A stretch of 14,669 nucleotides of DNA from JBBRXZ01 sp038232415 (GTDB taxonomy: Bacteria > Patescibacteriota > Saccharimonadia > Saccharimonadales > UBA4665), in assembly GCA_038232415.1 (NCBI GenBank), contig JBBSHY010000023.1:1-14669 (forward strand). The letters are read 5' to 3'. The notes beneath the pieces are model-generated. The model did no database searches. It was given only the letters and a program-made list of their open reading frames with translations, and was not told where the DNA came from. This document shows positions 11,190 to 14,669 of this stretch, piece by piece. The position numbers were made by a program, and so were the translations under genes. The first letter of the stretch is position 1. The number at the start of each line of letters is the position of its first letter.

Positions 11190-12254
11190 ATGATCATTGC
11201 GGTTATTGTTTTGGGAGTTTTGGTACTGGTGTTGTTGGGTGTGATCTTGCGCCGGCCAGCTTCCAAAGATGATTCACAGAGCGCGCTGATGCTTAAGGCC
11301 GATATGACCGAACTCAATAAAAGCGTTCAACAGCTAAAGGACGGTGTACAGAAGCAGCTTACCGAGCAGCTTGGCACGAGCAATAAACAGATGGCGGCTC
11401 AGTTTGCAGCCAGTAGCAAGATAATTGCTGAAGTCACTCAGAACCTGACCGAACTCAAAGAATCAAACAAGCAAGTCATGGGTATAACAGATGAACTCAA
11501 GATTCTCCAAAATGTGTTGAGCAACCCCAAGCAAAGGGGAGTTCTGGGCGAATATTATCTGGCTAGCGTATTAAAAAACGTTCTCGCGCCCGACCAGTTC
11601 ACCCTGCAATACAAATTCAAAGACGGCGAGACCGTCGATGCCGTCATCCATCTGGACAAAAATCGTTTCCTGGCCATAGATTCAAAATTCAGCCTGGAAA
11701 ACTACAACCGTTTAATCGCCGAAAAAGACAAGATACGCCGCGAGGGCTTCGGCAAAGTCTTCAAAGAAGACCTCAAAAAGCGCATCGATGAGACCGCCAA
11801 ATACATTCGGCCGGGTGAAGGCACACTGGACTACGCCTTTATGTTCATCCCTAGCGAAGCCATCTACTACGACCTGCTAGTCAATAAAGTCGGCGTCACC
11901 AACACTTCAGCCCGCGACCTAATTGAATACGCTTTTCGCGACAAGCACGTCATCATCGTCAGTCCGACCACTTTCATGGCCTATTTACAGACCGTGTTGC
12001 AAGGTCTGCGCTCGCTGCAGATCGAGGAACAGGCCAAAGACATCCAGCTGCGCGTCGGCGAACTCGGCCGCCACATCGGAGCTTACGAAACCTACATGCA
12101 GAAACTCGGCAACTCCCTCGGCACTACCGTCAACCACTACAACACCGCCCACAAAGAACTCAAGAAAATCGACAAAGACGTCGTAAAGATAGCCGACACC
12201 ACCCCTGCCGTCGAACCCCTCCTACTCGACAAGCCCACCACCGACGAAGACTAG
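11190..12254 (+). CDS. rmuC: RmuC family protein
   Basis: The 354 residues have an N-terminal membrane segment (2-20), a long coiled-coil region (about 35-105) and the RmuC domain (about 105-320). Family motifs are NPKQRGVLGEYYL (112-124), DAVIHLDKNRFLAIDSKFSLENY (150-172) and the segment YAFMFIPSEAIYYDLL (215-230). E121, D150, and D164 with K166 fit the PD-(D/E)xK nuclease pattern proposed for this family. E. coli RmuC limits rearrangement at inverted repeats, and nuclease activity is inferred. At 354 residues it is shorter than E. coli RmuC (about 475), mostly in the coiled coil and the C-terminus. From about residue 130 onward the codons become rich in C-ending forms, in contrast to the first third. 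Its TAG stop overlaps the TAG of the convergent MFS gene within one CTAG. Confidence 0.92.
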   Translation: MIIAVIVLGVLVLVLLGVILRRPASKDDSQSALMLKADMTELNKSVQQLKDGVQKQLTEQLGTSNKQMAAQFAASSKIIAEVTQNLTELKESNKQVMGITDELKILQNVLSNPKQRGVLGEYYLASVLKNVLAPDQFTLQYKFKDGETVDAVIHLDKNRFLAIDSKFSLENYNRLIAEKDKIRREGFGKVFKEDLKKRIDETAKYIRPGEGTLDYAFMFIPSEAIYYDLLVNKVGVTNTSARDLIEYAFRDKHVIIVSPTTFMAYLQTVLQGLRSLQIEEQAKDIQLRVGELGRHIGAYETYMQKLGNSLGTTVNHYNTAHKELKKIDKDVVKIADTTPAVEPLLLDKPTTDED

Positions 12255-13405
12255 CGGATCAGTCGCACGCCAAGAATAAAGAATGCAGCCAGGCTCAGGC
12301 TGATGGTCAACACAGCTTTTACCGAGAATATAGTCGCCAGTACCAGCAAGCCTCCAACATAGGTAGCGGATCCGATTCCAAAAGCGACCTCCATAATTGT
12401 TATGTATCCTAGCCGGTTTGATCCGTCGCTGTTGCAGTAGTAGCGGTTCATAAATGGAGTCACGTAAAATGAACGACCAACACCTGCCAGGAGGTTGAGT
12501 CCGAATATTTGCAGGCCGTTTTGCACAAACGCCCTACCGAGATTGACAAGGCTCATGGTCACCAGCCCCCGTCTTAAGTAACGGCGGCTGCTTCGCCCAC
12601 GATTATCCTGATCATGGCCGACATACAAGCTAACAGCGATGCTGGAACCTGCAACTGCCTCACTTAGTGCACCGATTCCGGCATAAGAACTAACGAACAG
12701 GAATATTAACATCGGCCACATGTTGACTTCGGACATCAATATTATACCATTGCACATATTGGCAACGATGTCCCGCCGCATGCCCCAAGCCTGGCTCTTC
12801 TCTAGCCTGAGTTTTGTAAGCGGCAGCGGGTGCTCTGTGCTTAGCATAGGGAAGACTGCAACCAACAGAAGGAGAATGCCTGCTGCATAGGTGTAGCCTA
12901 TGCCTAGCAGGCTGGCAATTGCTCCGCCAAGCGCTGGAGCGATATAAACCGCTGAAGTCGCCAAAGATATCACACTGGCAATCTGTCGCCCCGATGATTT
13001 ACTGGAACGTGTCAAGCCAAAGATATAATGAAAAGCCGCCCAATATATGGAGCGATTAAGCGCCCAGGCCAAGGCTACTAAAGCCAGCGGCCAGTGATAT
13101 TGATGAAGACTGCCAAGTAACCCAAAGAAAATGGCGTAACACAGGCTGCCGATCACCAATAAATAATGCGAACTGACGTAGCCAAACAACCAGCTGGCCG
13201 GAAATTGCAGTACCGCACCCATGGCCTGCTGTAGCAGCAAGAACCACAGCACCGACTGAAAAGAAAAACCCGATTTAAGCAAAAAAATCGGAACAAAGAT
13301 CATGGCCAAGGCAATTCCCAATGCCCCAACGGAGTGACACCAATAAAGACGTTTCATTTCTTTGAGCTGTAACGAAAGGTAGTAGGTTTTAATCGATGAA
13401 TTCAT
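12251..13405 (-). CDS. MFS-like transporter, about 12 membrane segments
   Basis: The 384 residues are largely hydrophobic, with about twelve predicted membrane spans and short loops. A charged loop near the middle, VGHDQDNRGRSSRRYLRRG, resembles motif A of the major facilitator superfamily (GxxxDRxGRR) at the start of the second half; the equivalent loop in the first half (FGYVSSHY) is degenerate. Another cytoplasmic basic stretch is TRSSKSSGRQ. The substrate is not evident. It lies seven bases downstream of the glycoside hydrolase gene on the same strand, so the two are very probably one operon, and uptake or efflux of a sugar or oligosaccharide is the natural guess. The ATG at 13405 has no clear ribosome binding site. 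Its stop shares CTAG with that of rmuC. Confidence 0.8.
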   Translation of the reverse strand: MNSSIKTYYLSLQLKEMKRLYWCHSVGALGIALAMIFVPIFLLKSGFSFQSVLWFLLLQQAMGAVLQFPASWLFGYVSSHYLLVIGSLCYAIFFGLLGSLHQYHWPLALVALAWALNRSIYWAAFHYIFGLTRSSKSSGRQIASVISLATSAVYIAPALGGAIASLLGIGYTYAAGILLLLVAVFPMLSTEHPLPLTKLRLEKSQAWGMRRDIVANMCNGIILMSEVNMWPMLIFLFVSSYAGIGALSEAVAGSSIAVSLYVGHDQDNRGRSSRRYLRRGLVTMSLVNLGRAFVQNGLQIFGLNLLAGVGRSFYVTPFMNRYYCNSDGSNRLGYITIMEVAFGIGSATYVGGLLVLATIFSVKAVLTISLSLAAFFILGVRLIR

Positions 13406-13412
13406 AAGTAAG

Positions 13413-14669
13413 CTATTTGGTTTTCAGAAGGTCGATCGCCAGGGAAGCTGTCCAGGAAAAGTTGGCAGCGCCGGCGGCCTGGCCATTCAGCGGGTCAAAA
13501 TATTCGTAGCAGCCAGACTTACTGACCATTTCCAGGGTACTTTCACGCAATGCTTCGGCATGGTCATGGAAACCATAGCGTTTCAAGCCGTCTATAATCA
13601 GCCAGTTGGTGTTGACCCACGAGGGCCCTTGCCAATATAACTTAGGCTTGAACCAGAAAGAATTTGTCGGCACGCTGGGCACCGGATAGGCGGGGCCAAA
13701 CGCATGCTCATTTTCCAGCAATCGTACTAATTGAGCAGCTCGTTCCTGACTGATCGATCCGGCATATAATGGCAGCAAGGTGGCAATAGAAGGGATTTTC
13801 AATAAACGGTGGGTAATAAAATCCCGGGAGTAATACTGTGAGGAGTAAGGATCCCATAAATCTTCAAAGGTCCTTTCGGTCTTTTTCATCTGTTTTTCGA
13901 GATCTTCCGGCAGCTCTTCACGCAAACTCTTAGCGATTTCGCGCAACAAGGTGTTAGCCCGGATGAAGATACTGTTGAAGTTAAGGTCTTCGATCGAGAA
14001 TAGAGAGTGGTCCAGGATCTTATTAATATCGTAGGCTTTGCGCCGCAGACGCCGCTGTATATCGAATAAGGCTAAGACTTCAAGGGTTGAAAATCGTTGA
14101 TCAAGCGGCACGGAGTGTGTATCGCGCCGGAACAGATCGATTATACGGTCAAATCTCAGCTTGCCAATTACCCGGATCCAGAAGGGCAGCAGATGATCAT
14201 GCATTTCGCCCATCCACGGCGGCGTGTTGTCCAGCCCTGTCTCCCATGGGTGAATCTGTAATACCAGGCCTTCGCCGTGCGGATCGCGCTCGCGGTATAA
14301 CCATTCGTGATAGTTAACCAATGGGGTATACATCTTGCGGTACCACAGGCGGCGTTCCGGCCAGGCCATTTTAGCGCCGATTTGTACCACGGCCTCGGCG
14401 AGCATTGGCGGTTGGGTAATGCCGGTTGTCATAACGTCGTTTGGCGCGAACGGGTTCAAGATGCTGCGCCAGATATTGCGGTCAGTCCGGTACTGCGGAT
14501 CATCCCGAAAAACAATGTTTGGCAGCATGCCATTATGCCACTGCCCGCGCAGTAAGCTAAGCAGTTCCATCTTGGCTCGTTCCACATCAAGGTGTCTAAG
14601 CCCGATGGCAATGAAGCAGCTATCCCAGAGCCATTGGTGAGGATACAAACCATGCGCCGGCTGGGTATA
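13413..14669 (-). CDS. GH63/MGH1-type glycoside hydrolase, partial (N-terminus beyond right edge)
   Basis: The frame is open to the window edge (YTQPAHG, then LYPHQWLWDS). The TTG at 14648 is therefore an internal Leu codon, not a start, and 419 codons of a longer gene are visible. The fold is an (alpha/alpha)6 barrel of the GH63 / mannosylglycerate-hydrolase-like clan. Motifs: YPHQWLWDSCFIAIGL, WETGLDNTPPW with the presumed catalytic acid Asp (codon 14231-14229), YWQGPSWVNTNWLIIDGL, and CYEYFDPLNGQAAGAANFSW with the presumed base Glu (codon 13505-13503). Members split glucosides or glycerate-linked sugars such as mannosylglycerate or related short oligosaccharides; the specificity here is open. 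A helical insert with many charged residues (around 13870-13990) interrupts the barrel. No signal peptide can be judged because the N-terminus is missing. It is followed after seven bases by the MFS-like gene. Confidence 0.85.
   Translation of the reverse strand, partial: YTQPAHGLYPHQWLWDSCFIAIGLRHLDVERAKMELLSLLRGQWHNGMLPNIVFRDDPQYRTDRNIWRSILNPFAPNDVMTTGITQPPMLAEAVVQIGAKMAWPERRLWYRKMYTPLVNYHEWLYRERDPHGEGLVLQIHPWETGLDNTPPWMGEMHDHLLPFWIRVIGKLRFDRIIDLFRRDTHSVPLDQRFSTLEVLALFDIQRRLRRKAYDINKILDHSLFSIEDLNFNSIFIRANTLLREIAKSLREELPEDLEKQMKKTERTFEDLWDPYSSQYYSRDFITHRLLKIPSIATLLPLYAGSISQERAAQLVRLLENEHAFGPAYPVPSVPTNSFWFKPKLYWQGPSWVNTNWLIIDGLKRYGFHDHAEALRESTLEMVSKSGCYEYFDPLNGQAAGAANFSWTASLAIDLLKTK

Noticed and set aside
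14087..14640. Overlapping plus-strand ORFs of 76-101 codons
   Set aside because: They lie antisense to the strongly supported GH63-type gene and show no protein-like motifs or ribosome binding sites.
14456..14653. Minus-strand ORF beginning with an ATG at 14653, and a TTG start at 14648 for the glycoside hydrolase
   Set aside because: The hydrolase frame is open to the window edge with family-like sequence upstream of the TTG, so the gene is simply cut. The ATG frame is an overlapping shadow.

Overview
This window most likely comes from a small-genome bacterium of the Candidate Phyla Radiation, probably Candidatus Saccharibacteria (TM7). That is inferred from gene content and style: short genes, leaderless-type starts, a queuine tRNA-ribosyltransferase with an internal insertion that I recall from such lineages, and a DUF475 TerC-like protein, a DUF5996 protein and a secreted DUF3761 protein side by side. 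TGA acts as a normal stop (ends at 1146, 10117, 10892 and 11165), so recoded lineages such as Gracilibacteria and Absconditabacteria are excluded. I see no rRNA, tRNA, CRISPR array, transposon or phage gene.

Left part (1-3830): a secreted DUF3761 protein runs off the left edge on the minus strand. Next come a 3' relic of a DUF2779 nuclease-like gene, an overlapping pair of small conserved-looking genes (a DUF7718-like protein and an 84-residue partner), and a YdjM-type membrane hydrolase. Two unrecognised minus-strand genes (154 and 169 residues), each with a strong promoter, flank a plus-strand pair made of an acidic disordered protein and a YjbQ/UPF0047 protein.

Middle (3900-6200): tgt is followed by a 276-base gap. 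This gap contains a near-consensus promoter, two stem-loops (one with a GAAA tetraloop) and a strong intrinsic terminator. The arrangement looks like a small RNA gene of about 85 nt, or an attenuated leader. A 13-codon upstream ORF then overlaps the start of a DUF5996 gene.

Right part (6200-14669): a CNNM/CorB-like CBS protein (minus strand) is divergent from a plus-strand series: alpha/beta hydrolase, DUF475/TerC-like membrane protein, ZIP-family metal transporter, membrane-anchored L,D-transpeptidase, small membrane protein and RmuC. CNNM, TerC-like and ZIP proteins within 4 kb suggest a divalent-metal homeostasis neighbourhood. The L,D-transpeptidase and the small membrane protein belong to the cell envelope. 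The last two genes are on the minus strand, 7 bases apart: an MFS-like transporter preceded by a GH63/MGH-type glycoside hydrolase cut by the right edge. They are probably a carbohydrate uptake and hydrolysis pair.

A recurring regulatory layout is visible. Many genes have a -10 box, often extended (TGn), ending only 6-9 bases before the ATG, so their mRNAs should begin at or next to the start codon. A minority have a Shine-Dalgarno sequence instead (1143, 2603, 3826 and the upstream ORF at 5364).
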